Assembly (NCBI GenBank): GCA_020054675.1
Contig: JAIHAL010000011.1
Span: 1 to 52,414, forward strand
Length of the DNA stretch: 52,414 bases
DNA from: Oscillospiraceae bacterium
Lineage (GTDB): Bacteria; Bacillota; Clostridia; Oscillospirales; Ruminococcaceae
Direction of reading: 5' to 3'
The position numbers and the translations under genes are program-made. Below are positions 7,657 to 17,311 of the stretch, piece by piece. The notes below the pieces were generated by a model. That model made no database searches. It was not told where the DNA came from and worked only from the letters and a program-made list of their open reading frames with translations. Position 1 is the first letter of the stretch; each line of letters begins with the position of its first letter.

Positions 7657-9162
7657 TTATTTAAGCTTTGCTTTAAGCTTTGCCATAGCGTCTTCGTGGC
7701 ACTTGTTTGCCTTTTGTTCAAGGTCTGCCACAAGGTCATGAGCATTTACGCCGTTGTTGATAACCTGCTGTTCAACAGTTGCGCCGGATGTTGCATCGTT
7801 GTAAACATCCCTGATGAATGTTCCAAAGCCGGGGATTGTTGTTCCGCCGTAAGGAATAGGTTCCTTGCAGTTTGCAAAGAATGCGTCAAAGTACTTGCCT
7901 CTGCCGTATTGGTCATCGTCGCCGGGGAAGAACTTTCTTACGCCGTCCCAGATTTCCTTGTCAAGAGTAATCGGGAGGTTGTCAACAGAGAGTTTGGAGC
8001 CGTCTGCATTTGTAAGTGTAGCATAAGCGTTGAGTTTTTCCTTCCATCCGTCAACGCCCCATGTCATCCATTTAAGAAGCTCATATGCCTCTCTCGGATG
8101 TGCGGTATTGGAGGAAATTCCGCCAAAGTCCATTGTGCCTATGGCATGTTTGCTGTCGTTGCCCTTAACCTGAGGAATTGCGTAAGGAACGTAAAGAAGT
8201 CCCTTGTCAAGGTAATCCTGTGTTGAGAAGAGATTGTTGAATGTCCACCAAGCGTCAAGCTGGTAAGCAATCTTTCCGGAATAAGCTGCCCAAAGTTTTC
8301 TGTCGCCGAATACAGCTTCAGCTTCATCAGTATCAAAGAAAGGAGCATGATATTTTCCGTTGATGAGAGCAGCCTGTGTATTAAGCCCTTCTGCCCAGTT
8401 GTCCATGTGGAACGAAGTCCCGTCAAATCCAAATTCACCCCAGCAGTTGCCGTCTGCGGCAATCGGGTACCATGTGATGATTGTACGGAAATCGTTGTAA
8501 CCGAAAATGCCCTGTTCCGGAACAGTCATGTCCTTGATGGACTGGATGAAGTCCTCCCATGTCCAGTTGTTGGGGTCGGGCATTTCCTTGTTGAGCTGCT
8601 TGAATACGGTCATATTTGCGTAAATGCAGTCCGGAAGGTACTTGACCGGTGTCGCCCACTTCTTGTTTGTTCCGTAATAGCCGAATTTGCCGTCATTGAT
8701 TGTAGTAAGTATATTTTTGTTTTCCGGGTCGTTTTCCCAGTATTGGGTCATGTCGCCAAGGAGCTCGTTTTCAATAGCAAAATCGCATTCGCCGAGAATC
8801 CAGAAGCAGTCCGGAGTCTGTCCCGCATTTACAAGGTTCAAAAGGCTGTCATTGTAAACATCGGTGCCGTAATAAATCGTTTCAACCGTGATGTTCGGGT
8901 ATTTTTCCATGAACTTCTGGGCCATGTATTTTGTAAGTACATCATTTTCCCAAGAAGCGTAAGTAAGGGTTATTTTGTCGGTGGTCATTGCAGGAAGAGT
9001 GCTTGCAGATTCGGAAGAAGACTCGGCCGCCGAGCTTTCTTTTGAAGAAGCCGAAGAATTTGCCGAAGAGCTTGATGCAGAGCCGCCGCCGCAGGCGCTA
9101 AGCGAACCCGCGCAAAGGGCAAGAACAGATGTCACGCTGAGAATTTTTTGCCATTTCTTCAT
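7657..9162 (-). CDS. CUT1 sugar ABC transporter substrate-binding lipoprotein
   Basis: Captures an oligosaccharide outside the membrane and delivers it to a permease pair. The signal peptide ends in the lipobox LSAC, so the mature protein is lipid-anchored at a cysteine. A Ser/Ala/Glu-rich linker of about 35 residues follows, then a family-1 solute-binding fold (TLTYASWENDVLTKYMAQKF, WTWEDFIQSI). 501 aa. The start is ATG at 9162, which has GGAGG upstream; six more residues are possible but less likely. It is the last gene of the leftward operon, separated from the permease by a stem-loop at 9208-9223. With the 988-residue protein at the start of the operon, this gives the locus two different binding proteins. 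Confidence 0.9.
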   Translation of the reverse strand: MKKWQKILSVTSVLALCAGSLSACGGGSASSSSANSSASSKESSAAESSSESASTLPAMTTDKITLTYASWENDVLTKYMAQKFMEKYPNITVETIYYGTDVYNDSLLNLVNAGQTPDCFWILGECDFAIENELLGDMTQYWENDPENKNILTTINDGKFGYYGTNKKWATPVKYLPDCIYANMTVFKQLNKEMPDPNNWTWEDFIQSIKDMTVPEQGIFGYNDFRTIITWYPIAADGNCWGEFGFDGTSFHMDNWAEGLNTQAALINGKYHAPFFDTDEAEAVFGDRKLWAAYSGKIAYQLDAWWTFNNLFSTQDYLDKGLLYVPYAIPQVKGNDSKHAIGTMDFGGISSNTAHPREAYELLKWMTWGVDGWKEKLNAYATLTNADGSKLSVDNLPITLDKEIWDGVRKFFPGDDDQYGRGKYFDAFFANCKEPIPYGGTTIPGFGTFIRDVYNDATSGATVEQQVINNGVNAHDLVADLEQKANKCHEDAMAKLKAKLK

Positions 9163-9207
9163 AATAAATCCTCCATCCAATTTATAAAAATCATTTTTAT
9201 AATAACA

Positions 9208-9223
9208 TTGCGGAAGCCCGCAA
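9208..9223 (-). other. Intercistronic stem-loop between permease and binding protein
   Basis: TTGCGG and CCGCAA pair around a four-base loop directly after the permease stop codon. There is no T-tract in the direction of transcription, so it looks like an RNA-stability or processing element, not a terminator. It could raise binding-protein mRNA relative to permease mRNA. Confidence 0.45.
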
Positions 9224-9225
9224 GA

Positions 9226-10212
9226 TTATTCGCCGGTAATACCTGTTCTGTCAACGCTTTCAACGAATTGCTTTTGCATAAAGGCATACATAAGCAGCAG
9301 CGGAAGTATGCTCAGCATCGTGCCTGCCATCTTTATGGATTCGTTTATGTTGCCCATCTGCTCCTGTCCGGACTGGTTGTATGCCTGATAGTTATCGTCA
9401 AAGTTTTTAAGCTGAACCACAAGGGTTGCAAGGGATGTGTTCCTTGCCGAACCTGTTCCTGTAATATAAAGAGTTGCAAGGTAGGATTCGTTCCAATACC
9501 ACACGACCGAAAAAAGGAACACCACAAGGATTGCCGGGCCTGCCGAGGGAACGGCAATCCTCAAAAACGACTTGAAATATCCCGCGCCGTCAATGAGCGC
9601 CGCTTCAATGAGCGCCTGCGGCACCTGTCTGAAAAACTGATAGTAAATCAGGATGAAAATCTGGCTTTTAAGTCCCTGCCCAAGTATTGCCGGAAAGATG
9701 AATGATTTTACCGAGCCTATAAGCTTCAAATCGGTGTAAAGCACATAAGTGGGCATCATCGTTATCTGCGGCGGAAGGATAAAGGAAAAAATAAGTATTG
9801 CCATCATAATCTTTTTTCCTTTAAAGTCAAAGCGTGCAAAACCGTATCCGACAAAAGCGCATACAACCATTTGAATTAAGGTGGGAATTCCCGCAATGAC
9901 TATGCTGTCAAGCAATGAATCGAAAAATTTCATTGCATTCATGGCTTTCCTGTAATTTTCAAGGTAAAACTGCGACGGAATCCAGTGCACCGAGGTGTCA
10001 AGCAAATCTTCCAGCGGCATGAGGCTTGTGCTTATCATATAAAGCAAGGGATAGATGTAAATAAATCCTATGCCTATAAGGAGCACATATTTTACAACCT
10101 GCGGGATGATTCCCTCCCTGTCCTTTGAGCCAAGGAGGTACTTCCTTGCCTTTTCCCTGTTTGGCTTCAAATCCGAAAGTGAAAATTTTGTTTTTGCGGC
10201 CATTGGCTTCAT
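9226..10212 (-). CDS. CUT1 sugar ABC permease (MalG-type)
   Basis: An inner-membrane permease of 328 aa with six predicted membrane segments. The cytoplasmic EAA loop EAALIDGAGYFKSF contacts the shared ATPase. An extended N-terminal cytoplasmic region of about 35 residues precedes the first helix. The start overlaps the stop of the upstream permease by four bases. It forms a pair with the gene at 10209-11192 and should serve the lipoprotein at 7657. No ATPase gene is present, as is common for CUT1 systems that share an MsmX-type ATPase. Confidence 0.92.
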   Translation of the reverse strand: MKPMAAKTKFSLSDLKPNREKARKYLLGSKDREGIIPQVVKYVLLIGIGFIYIYPLLYMISTSLMPLEDLLDTSVHWIPSQFYLENYRKAMNAMKFFDSLLDSIVIAGIPTLIQMVVCAFVGYGFARFDFKGKKIMMAILIFSFILPPQITMMPTYVLYTDLKLIGSVKSFIFPAILGQGLKSQIFILIYYQFFRQVPQALIEAALIDGAGYFKSFLRIAVPSAGPAILVVFLFSVVWYWNESYLATLYITGTGSARNTSLATLVVQLKNFDDNYQAYNQSGQEQMGNINESIKMAGTMLSILPLLLMYAFMQKQFVESVDRTGITGE

Positions 10213-11192
10213 GCCTTAACACCCCCTATTTTTTTGGCACTTGCCTTTTGCCTGCGCCTTAATTTTTTAAGCTCCCTTTCCTTTTGCTTTTCGCGCTTTC
10301 TTTCACGCTTTATGGCATCTTTCAAATTATCCTTCTTGGGGCGAAGAACCAGCGCGGTAATTCCGACTATAATCGTAACAATGACCGCATACATCCATGC
10401 CATTGCCGATGCAAAGCCATATCCTCTTGATGCGGCGAACATATTTGTATAAATGAGATTTATAACCGAATTCTGCTCGTTGTTGGAAAGGAAAATCACA
10501 GTATAAATCGCATTAAGCAAGGTCATAGGCTTTATCATAGGCAGGGTTATCTTCCAAAAGCATTCCCACCCAGAGCCGCCGTCAATCTTTGCCGCCTCGT
10601 AAAGGGATGTGTCTATCTTTTGTATTGCCGCAAGATAGATAAGGATTTGCACCCCTGAATACCAGAGAATCATAATCATGTTGGCAAAGAGGTTTACTAT
10701 TGGCGTTACCATAAAATCCGGCAGCATGCTGCCAAGAATATTTGTTATTACGTTTGTGTTCATTGACGGTATCGTAGCGGCTCCCTGAGAGGCAAGCTGC
10801 GACATTACAGGGCCGCTCACTATAATCACCGGCAGGAAGTAAACCGTTCTGAAAAAGCCTTTAAGCTTGATTTTGCCGTTGAGCAAAAGCGCAATGATAA
10901 GCGAAAAAACCACTATTACCGGCATTGCCAGAAGCGTGTTCAAAAGATAGCTTAAAAGCGACTGCACAAAGTAAAGGTCCTGCAAAAATATGCCCTGATA
11001 GTTGGATATGCCCGCAAATTCAAACACTCTTCCGGAAGGCTTCATTTTAACATTGCAAAGGCTGTAATAAAACGACTGCGCAAGCGGAACCAAAACAAAT
11101 ATCAGCGCGCCGACAACCCATGGTGAAACGAAAAGATATCCGTAAAGGGCTTCCCTTGATTTAAGCTTGCTTGTTTTCTTTTTCTTTATCAT
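10209..11192 (-). CDS. CUT1 sugar ABC permease (MalF-type) with a basic tail
   Basis: 327 aa, six membrane segments, with the EAA loop EAAKIDGGSGWECF. The C-terminus is unusual: after the last helix it runs on for about 45 residues dominated by Lys, Arg and Glu (for example KRERKREKQKERELKKLRRR), predicted helical and cytoplasmic. This tail is not typical of MalF/LacF-like permeases. Its start overlaps the stop of the DUF5696-like gene by four bases (ATGA), so translation is coupled. Confidence 0.9.
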   Translation of the reverse strand: MIKKKKTSKLKSREALYGYLFVSPWVVGALIFVLVPLAQSFYYSLCNVKMKPSGRVFEFAGISNYQGIFLQDLYFVQSLLSYLLNTLLAMPVIVVFSLIIALLLNGKIKLKGFFRTVYFLPVIIVSGPVMSQLASQGAATIPSMNTNVITNILGSMLPDFMVTPIVNLFANMIMILWYSGVQILIYLAAIQKIDTSLYEAAKIDGGSGWECFWKITLPMIKPMTLLNAIYTVIFLSNNEQNSVINLIYTNMFAASRGYGFASAMAWMYAVIVTIIVGITALVLRPKKDNLKDAIKRERKREKQKERELKKLRRRQKASAKKIGGVKA

Positions 11193-13438
11193 TTCACTTC
11201 ACCCACCTTATACGACATAGCTTCTATTTCAAGCCCGTCGGCCATTGCCGGTGCATCGCCGTAATTTACATAAATCTTTATCCCATTGCTGTAAGCAACT
11301 TTTACAAGCCCGTTGGGGAAGCTTTCGTGCCGGGTTATAGTCGCGCCAGCAACCTTTTCGTGCACGGCTTTAAGCTCGTTATAATATTTTATTATATTGT
11401 CCTTGTAAACTCTGAACTGGGAGCTGAAAACATCCGATGAATTGGTATTCTGCAGCTTGGCGGGGTCCTCATAGGTAATGTAGAATGATGGATTTATCCC
11501 CATTTCAACAAGGTTTAAGAAAAATTCGTTTTTGTTCGCCTCAAAATTTGCATACTCCCCGTACATAGGGATTATCCCTTTCAAGGCAATCGAAAGAAAA
11601 GGAACTTCCTTGTCCACATAGGTATAATCCGACGAACCCACCGGCATATCTATTATTGCTCCCGCATACTGCCAAAGGTATGAAAACGGCTGTTCAAGCG
11701 CCAGATTAAAATTCTTTGAAAGGTCCGAAACAATCCCCTCATAGCTTTTTGCCGTATCCACCCTTGAATATATCTCGCCCCTGTATGTGTAGGTGAACAA
11801 ATTGTCCGTAATCCCGGAAAGCATAATGTTCTTTATGCCCTTGTCAAGGTACTGGGAGCTTGTTTTTTCAAGGTTTGCCCTGCTTATGTCCGGCATAAGG
11901 AAATTAAACCTTGTGAAGACCTTTTTGTAGGTATCCTCTTCATAAACACGCTTTGTGATTTTCTTTACGGCGCTGAAAGTCGTATTGTTCGTGTCGGGAT
12001 TTATTCTAAGCGCATCCTGCGCAAGATAGAGGTCTATCCCCTTTTCGCCAAGCTCTTTTACAAGGGATGTCAGTCCCGAAGTACCGCCTATCGCCCTGTC
12101 CGCCGAATAGCTTGTTATCGGCAGGGCATTTATTCCGCCCTTCTGCCAGCCCTTATAGACTGCAAGTATATCCTCGACCCCGGCATTTTCAAGCTCCGAA
12201 ACCATTTCCCTTATGTTGTCCTCAGTGGTCATGGCTACAGTTTTTTTGAAAAGCAGCCAGTTTTCCTTGTCTGTTCCAAGGAAATCAAGGCGGATTTTAA
12301 AATCATCGTTCTTTTTGGAAACAAGCCCGCTGCCAAGAAGATAATTTCTGTATTTTATGGCAAGTCCCGTATAATTTGCATCTTCCCCGTCGGCAAAAAG
12401 ATACCTTACCCTTATGTCAAATTCATTTCTTGTCTTTTGCCGTGTAAGTATCGAACCCGATGAATTGCTGGTAGGCTGGTTGTAAATCTGCCTTAAAATG
12501 AATTTTGAAGTTATCCAGTTGAAATCCGTATAGGCGCTGTTTGGATATGCTTCAATCTTTGCGCTGTACTGCCCGCTTTCTATGACCCCAAGGCATGCCA
12601 TCTTGGAGTCCGTATGAACCATTCCGAACACCGGCGCAATTATCTTCTCGGAGTCGTTTACCGTCTGGAATTCTTGCCTGAAAAGCGAAAGTATTGCCGT
12701 TTCATCAACACCTGCATTCTTGCCGTAAACATATTCGGAAAAAGATGTTCCGGCAAACTTGCCCTCGTTGTCTTCAAGATTTATGATTGCCCCGTTCCCG
12801 TCCGGGATGAGCATATATCCCTGCCTTTCCCCAAGCTTCGTATGCCCAAGGAACGGATAAATATAAACCTCGCCTATCTTGAACTGGTCGGAATCTTCTT
12901 TTATGGAGGAACTCGGTATTTCAGCGGTAAAGCCATCCTTATCAAGCGACACGTTAAGCGTGTAGCCTATCTTGAAATTGTCATAATAAACTTCCGCGCT
13001 GAATCCCTTATCATTGAGAGTGACTTTCTTTTGGGCCTTTCTTATGTCGGCGGTTGTAGGCACAACGTTTATGCCGTTAAGCACCTGCAAAACAACTCCC
13101 GATTTCATAAAAGCCATCCATGTTTCGTTTGCCTTTTCGCTGTCGCTCTCAACCACTGATTCCATTATGGAGCCGGTCTTTTTGTCCCTTATTATGACGG
13201 AAAGCGATTCTTCCTTAAAATAAAGCTGATAATTGTCATTTTGAGCAATGAGCTTGTGCCCTTTTATGGTGCTGCCGGGATTTTGCACAACTCCCTGCGC
13301 CGAAGACGCCGAGGTGTCTGCGGGAGATTCCCCGTCAAGGGCAAGCGCCCCGCCCATTGAAAGCTGTGAAAAGGCAATCCCCGCGCAAAGCAGCGATGCA
13401 ACAATTTTAATGCAGACATTATTTTTAAATGCTTTCAA
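11189..13438 (-). CDS. Secreted DUF5696-like protein, candidate glycan-active barrel
   Basis: 749 aa, exported. TTG at 13438 gives a clean signal peptide (KNNVCIKIVASLLCAG, cut near GALA-LDG) and sits after GGAGAGGTGG. An ATG at 13480 would prepend 14 residues and overlap the upstream gene by 56 bases. An N-terminal beta-rich half is followed from about residue 390 by a segment resembling a TIM barrel (VEDILAVYKGWQKGGINALP, then GLTSLVKELGEKGIDLYLAQD). I recall the family as DUF5696, found beside Yip1-domain and sugar-transport genes in Paenibacillus. Its enzymology is unknown to me. No lipobox or C-terminal anchor is visible. A distant glycoside-hydrolase relation is inference. Confidence 0.75.
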   Translation of the reverse strand: MKAFKNNVCIKIVASLLCAGIAFSQLSMGGALALDGESPADTSASSAQGVVQNPGSTIKGHKLIAQNDNYQLYFKEESLSVIIRDKKTGSIMESVVESDSEKANETWMAFMKSGVVLQVLNGINVVPTTADIRKAQKKVTLNDKGFSAEVYYDNFKIGYTLNVSLDKDGFTAEIPSSSIKEDSDQFKIGEVYIYPFLGHTKLGERQGYMLIPDGNGAIINLEDNEGKFAGTSFSEYVYGKNAGVDETAILSLFRQEFQTVNDSEKIIAPVFGMVHTDSKMACLGVIESGQYSAKIEAYPNSAYTDFNWITSKFILRQIYNQPTSNSSGSILTRQKTRNEFDIRVRYLFADGEDANYTGLAIKYRNYLLGSGLVSKKNDDFKIRLDFLGTDKENWLLFKKTVAMTTEDNIREMVSELENAGVEDILAVYKGWQKGGINALPITSYSADRAIGGTSGLTSLVKELGEKGIDLYLAQDALRINPDTNNTTFSAVKKITKRVYEEDTYKKVFTRFNFLMPDISRANLEKTSSQYLDKGIKNIMLSGITDNLFTYTYRGEIYSRVDTAKSYEGIVSDLSKNFNLALEQPFSYLWQYAGAIIDMPVGSSDYTYVDKEVPFLSIALKGIIPMYGEYANFEANKNEFFLNLVEMGINPSFYITYEDPAKLQNTNSSDVFSSQFRVYKDNIIKYYNELKAVHEKVAGATITRHESFPNGLVKVAYSNGIKIYVNYGDAPAMADGLEIEAMSYKVGEVK

Positions 13439-15476
13439 TTCTGTACACCACCTCTCCGGCAATTGCCTGAATGAAGTCAATTACCTGCGAAACAAGAACG
13501 TAAATTATAAATATCAGCAGAAGCGCTATAAGCACCGTAAACAGCGTAAGGCAAATTGTCCTTATGGTTTCCTTTACGGAATAGTTGTTTATTTCCTTGA
13601 TTGAAAGGAATACCAGAATAACAATCCAAGCATAGGTCAAAAAGTCGGAGAACTGCACAAGGAAGCTCTCGTTGTATGTAACCGCATTGCTCAGCAGAAC
13701 TATGAACGGCTTTAAGGCTATAAACGGAGCAAGCGAATATGCAAACGAACAGTAAATCTGCTTGTAGCTTCCCTCTCCGTCGGTAATGGTGCAGACAAGG
13801 TATGTGCATGTCGAAAGCATCACAAACAATCCAACGACATAGGCAACATCTGAAAAGAATTCATACCTGCCCTCTTGAACCGTTTTAAATATAAAGCCTA
13901 TGGCATACTTGTTTATCAGATAAAGAACCATAAACGCCAAAAGCAAAATGTTTGCCGAAAGGTATGAAACCCTTTTTTCGCGCTTTATGCCATAGCATCC
14001 GTCAATCGGATGGCGCATGAAGTAAAACATATAGCTTATCTGGCTGACCAGCTTGTTTGAGGAAACGCTCCTCTTTAAATTCGCCGCCGGAGCAAGAATT
14101 CCGGTCTTTCTGTCGACCGCCTTTAAAATCTTCCATGCAACAACTGCAAATATGATTATCAAAATAACCGAAACAAGGTTTCTTTTAAGCCAGATGTTCC
14201 TTACTTCCCAAAACGCATCCGAATATCCGTCCTTGTCCTTTGCAAGGCGGAAATATTTAAGCGCCTGCGGATAATTCCCCTCTTGCAGATATGCCTGCCC
14301 CATTGCAAGGTTTGCATAGTCAAAAAGGCTGTTCATTTCAATGACCTGCGAAAGAGGCTCCTTGCTTTCGGTATATTTGCCGCTTTGGTAAAGATACAGC
14401 GCCTTGTGCACAAGGTCTGTGAATTCTGTCGGCTGGTAAACCTGAATTTCGTTCTTTTCCGAATCAAGCACATATATATTGTCATTCTGGTCGACATCTA
14501 TTGCAGATGCCTTTTTGAAAAGACCTATCCTGTGCCTGTCGTCATCCCTTCCTCCGAATACGAACAACAGGCTGCCCTCTTTGTTGTATTCATAAATGTA
14601 CCCGTTTTCGGAAAGCACAAAGATATTTTCGTAATTTCCCGTTGAAACCGCCGCGGGAAGTTCATCCCAAGCGTCCGGCTCAATGATGTTTTTGCCTGCT
14701 ATCGTCAGCTTTTTAAGGCTTGTTGTCTTTTCTCCCTGCGTGACCGTATAGACAAGCCCCTTGCTGTCAATGCAAAGGTTTGTAGGCGTTGACGGGATGT
14801 TTGCCGCCATCCTTGCCCTTTGCTCGTCGGTGAGAATTATTCTTCTGAGCAAATCCACCGGACTTACCCATGTGTAGTTTGTTCCAAAGTAGCCAAGGAA
14901 GGTTCCGCCCTCCGTGGGAGCTATGTGCACTATTCCGTTTGTGTTTCCCTCGCACACTATGTACATATTCCCGCTGTGGTCAACGGTAAGCTTTGTCGGC
15001 TTAAAATCATTCCCCTCGCCGTAAAGCGGATGGTTCGGCTTTGTGTATTCGTTTTGCACTTCTCCTGAGGCGTTAAAGACAAAAACCTTCTTTTTTGCTT
15101 TGTCTGCAACATAAAGCGTTTTGTCTTGGGCAACAAAAATCCCCGTCGGCTGGCCAAGAACATCCTCGCCGTATGTGGCAATCAATTCCCCGTTTTTATC
15201 GCCGACCAAAATCCTGTGGTTCCCCGTGTCGGCAATATAAATCCTGCCGTCGTCGGTTATTTTTAAATCGGAAGCGCCGGAAAGCGCCAAGTTTCCGATT
15301 TTAGTCATTGTTTTAAGCGGCGTGTACGCCGTCTGGGTTTCCACTATCCTGCCGTAGCCGTTTTCGGTATAAGTCTTATACGGAGTTGCGGCATTGGTTT
15401 GGAGCAGCGGATTCATGAAACACATCAGCATCACAATCGCCGACGCTATCATGGATATCCTGAATTTCCTTTTCAT
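13425..15476 (-). CDS. NHL beta-propeller / TPR / Yip1-like membrane protein
   Basis: 683 aa. A signal peptide (about residues 1-29) leads into NHL-type propeller blades (DLKITDDGRIYIADTGNHRI and further YVAD repeats, to about 340). TPR-like helices follow (ALYLYQSGKYTESKEPLSQV, about 350-425), then a membrane helix near 435-450 and a C-terminal multi-helix domain of the Yip1 type. The propeller and TPR should therefore lie outside the cell and be tethered by the membrane domain. NHL propellers usually bind proteins or glycans; a scaffold role for the surface components of this locus is inference. The ATG follows a strong GGAGGAGG site. It overlaps the DUF5696-like gene by 14 bases. Confidence 0.8.
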   Translation of the reverse strand: MKRKFRISMIASAIVMLMCFMNPLLQTNAATPYKTYTENGYGRIVETQTAYTPLKTMTKIGNLALSGASDLKITDDGRIYIADTGNHRILVGDKNGELIATYGEDVLGQPTGIFVAQDKTLYVADKAKKKVFVFNASGEVQNEYTKPNHPLYGEGNDFKPTKLTVDHSGNMYIVCEGNTNGIVHIAPTEGGTFLGYFGTNYTWVSPVDLLRRIILTDEQRARMAANIPSTPTNLCIDSKGLVYTVTQGEKTTSLKKLTIAGKNIIEPDAWDELPAAVSTGNYENIFVLSENGYIYEYNKEGSLLFVFGGRDDDRHRIGLFKKASAIDVDQNDNIYVLDSEKNEIQVYQPTEFTDLVHKALYLYQSGKYTESKEPLSQVIEMNSLFDYANLAMGQAYLQEGNYPQALKYFRLAKDKDGYSDAFWEVRNIWLKRNLVSVILIIIFAVVAWKILKAVDRKTGILAPAANLKRSVSSNKLVSQISYMFYFMRHPIDGCYGIKREKRVSYLSANILLLAFMVLYLINKYAIGFIFKTVQEGRYEFFSDVAYVVGLFVMLSTCTYLVCTITDGEGSYKQIYCSFAYSLAPFIALKPFIVLLSNAVTYNESFLVQFSDFLTYAWIVILVFLSIKEINNYSVKETIRTICLTLFTVLIALLLIFIIYVLVSQVIDFIQAIAGEVVYRIESI

Positions 15477-15510
15477 GTTAACCTCCTCCGATACGGTCTT
15501 GAAATTAAAG

Positions 15511-16383
15511 CTATTTGATTCCTGAATGGGCCATTGTGTTCATAATATTGCTTTGAAGTATGATGAACAGCACCAGATTCGGTATGAACATGATAAGCGA
15601 CGCGGCGGCGGCAACTCCCTGCCCCGCAACGCTGTTGTTTGCATTTGCAAGCGAATTCATATAGAACGCAAGGGTTTTAAGCCCCTCGTTGTTTATATAA
15701 ATGTTTGAACTTTCTATGTTCACCCATGCCTGCTGGAAGGCAAGTATTGCTCCTGTTGCAAGCGCAGGCTTTATCATAGGAAGTATTATCCTTGTGTAAA
15801 CGGTAAAATCCCTTGCACCGTCCATATATGCCGCCTCAATCAGGGCGTTGGGCACCTGGTCGATGAACTGCTTTATGAGGAAAAGGCTCACCGGCATTGA
15901 AATAAGCGGAAGTATATGCGCCAAAAACGTGTTTGTAAGTCCAAGGCCGTTTATTACAAGATACCTTGGAATCATTACCGCAACCGGCACAAACATCAGC
16001 GCCATGTTGTTTATTTCAAAGATTGCGTTTTTGGTCTTAAATTTAAGCTTTGAGAGCGCAAATCCCGCAAGCGATGAAATAAACGTCGAAAGAAACACCA
16101 CCGCCAAAGTAACTATGATGCTGTTGTAAACATAGCGGCTCATAGGTATTCCGGAGGCTCTGGCCGATTTAAACAAATCCCTGAAATTATCAAACGTAGG
16201 GCTTTTTACAAAAAATCTCGGAGGATATGCAAAAAGCTCATCCATCGGCTTAAAGGCATGGCAGAAAATGAATATTATCGGCAGCAGCATGAAAATTGCA
16301 AGCGGCAGTATCGCCAAGAAAATCTTTATCTGTCCCCTTTCAAACCTTTGGGGATTTATCCTGCTTCCCTTGTATCTTGCCAT
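15511..16383 (-). CDS. CUT1 sugar ABC permease (MalG-type), second pair
   Basis: 290 aa, six membrane segments, EAA loop EAAYMDGARDFTVY. The start is ATG at 16383, seven bases after the GGAGG of AAGGAGG; that site overlaps the end of the upstream permease gene. A TTG two codons earlier is possible. Partner of the permease at 16386-17297. By gene order this pair should serve the 988-residue binding protein. Confidence 0.92.
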   Translation of the reverse strand: MARYKGSRINPQRFERGQIKIFLAILPLAIFMLLPIIFIFCHAFKPMDELFAYPPRFFVKSPTFDNFRDLFKSARASGIPMSRYVYNSIIVTLAVVFLSTFISSLAGFALSKLKFKTKNAIFEINNMALMFVPVAVMIPRYLVINGLGLTNTFLAHILPLISMPVSLFLIKQFIDQVPNALIEAAYMDGARDFTVYTRIILPMIKPALATGAILAFQQAWVNIESSNIYINNEGLKTLAFYMNSLANANNSVAGQGVAAAASLIMFIPNLVLFIILQSNIMNTMAHSGIK

Positions 16384-16385
16384 TT

Positions 16386-17297
16386 TCAATCCTCCTTGAA
16401 CAGCTTCTTGGAAATCGTTGAGAACAGATATACAATTCCAAGCAATGCAACCGAAACAGCCGCCGCATATCCCATCTCATACCTTATGAAGCCGTAATCC
16501 TCAATGTGGTTTACTATAAGCTGTGCCGAATAGTTTGGCGTCGGGTTTGCTCCGGCAAGCTGAACGCTTATCGCGCCGTTCTGGAAAGTATTCACTATTG
16601 CCATTACCGCGCCGAAAAGCATCTGCGGCTTCATGGTCGGAATTGTTATGTAAATCATTTCCTGAAAACGGTTCTTCACGCCGTCAATGGCAGCGGCCTC
16701 GTAAAGCGATTCATCCGAATTAAGTATTCCGGCAAGCATGGCAAGGAAGCCCACTCCCATGCTGCTCCAAAGTCCTACGATAATAACTATCGGCAAAAGG
16801 AACCTTGCATCTGAAAGCCATATTATAGGCTCCGTTATAACTCCAAGCCTTATCAGAAGGGAATTTATGTATCCGGTCTGGTCGCCGCTGAAAAGGATTT
16901 TCCATAAAACCGCCATGGCAACGCCGGAGGTGAGGCTTGGCGAATAAAAGATAAGTGCAAGTACCGTCCTCGGCCCTTTCGTAAGCTGTGAAAGAGCCCA
17001 CGCAAGCAAAAATGAAAGCATGTATCCGCCCGGCCCCACGATAACGGCATAAACCACCGTGTTCGGAAGAACCTTCTGCATGAACACTTCATCCTGCGTG
17101 ATAAGGTTTATATAGTTTAAAAATCCTATGAATTTCGGGAACTGTATGGTATTGAAGTTTGTAAACGAAAGTATTATCGCTATTGCAATAGGAACGACTA
17201 TGAAAGCTGTGAAAAGCAATATGTACGGCGCAAGGAACACATATGCACTTCTATTGCTTTTTTCAAGCCTTCTAATCTCTTTTCTGCCTGATTTCAT
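16386..17297 (-). CDS. CUT1 sugar ABC permease (MalF-type), second pair
   Basis: 303 aa with six membrane segments and the EAA loop [15 protein letters not shown] short basic N-terminus ([15 protein letters not shown]) precedes the first helix. ATG at 17297 follows GGAGG by eight bases. It lies 14 bases after the large binding protein and immediately before its partner permease. The sequence differs clearly from the other MalF-type permease of the operon, so the two pairs are not a recent duplication. Confidence 0.92.
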   Translation of the reverse strand: MKSGRKEIRRLEKSNRSAYVFLAPYILLFTAFIVVPIAIAIILSFTNFNTIQFPKFIGFLNYINLITQDEVFMQKVLPNTVVYAVIVGPGGYMLSFLLAWALSQLTKGPRTVLALIFYSPSLTSGVAMAVLWKILFSGDQTGYINSLLIRLGVITEPIIWLSDARFLLPIVIIVGLWSSMGVGFLAMLAGILNSDESLYEAAAIDGVKNRFQEMIYITIPTMKPQMLFGAVMAIVNTFQNGAISVQLAGANPTPNYSAQLIVNHIEDYGFIRYEMGYAAAVSVALLGIVYLFSTISKKLFKED

Positions 17298-17311
17298 CCT
17301 TTGCGCCTCCT

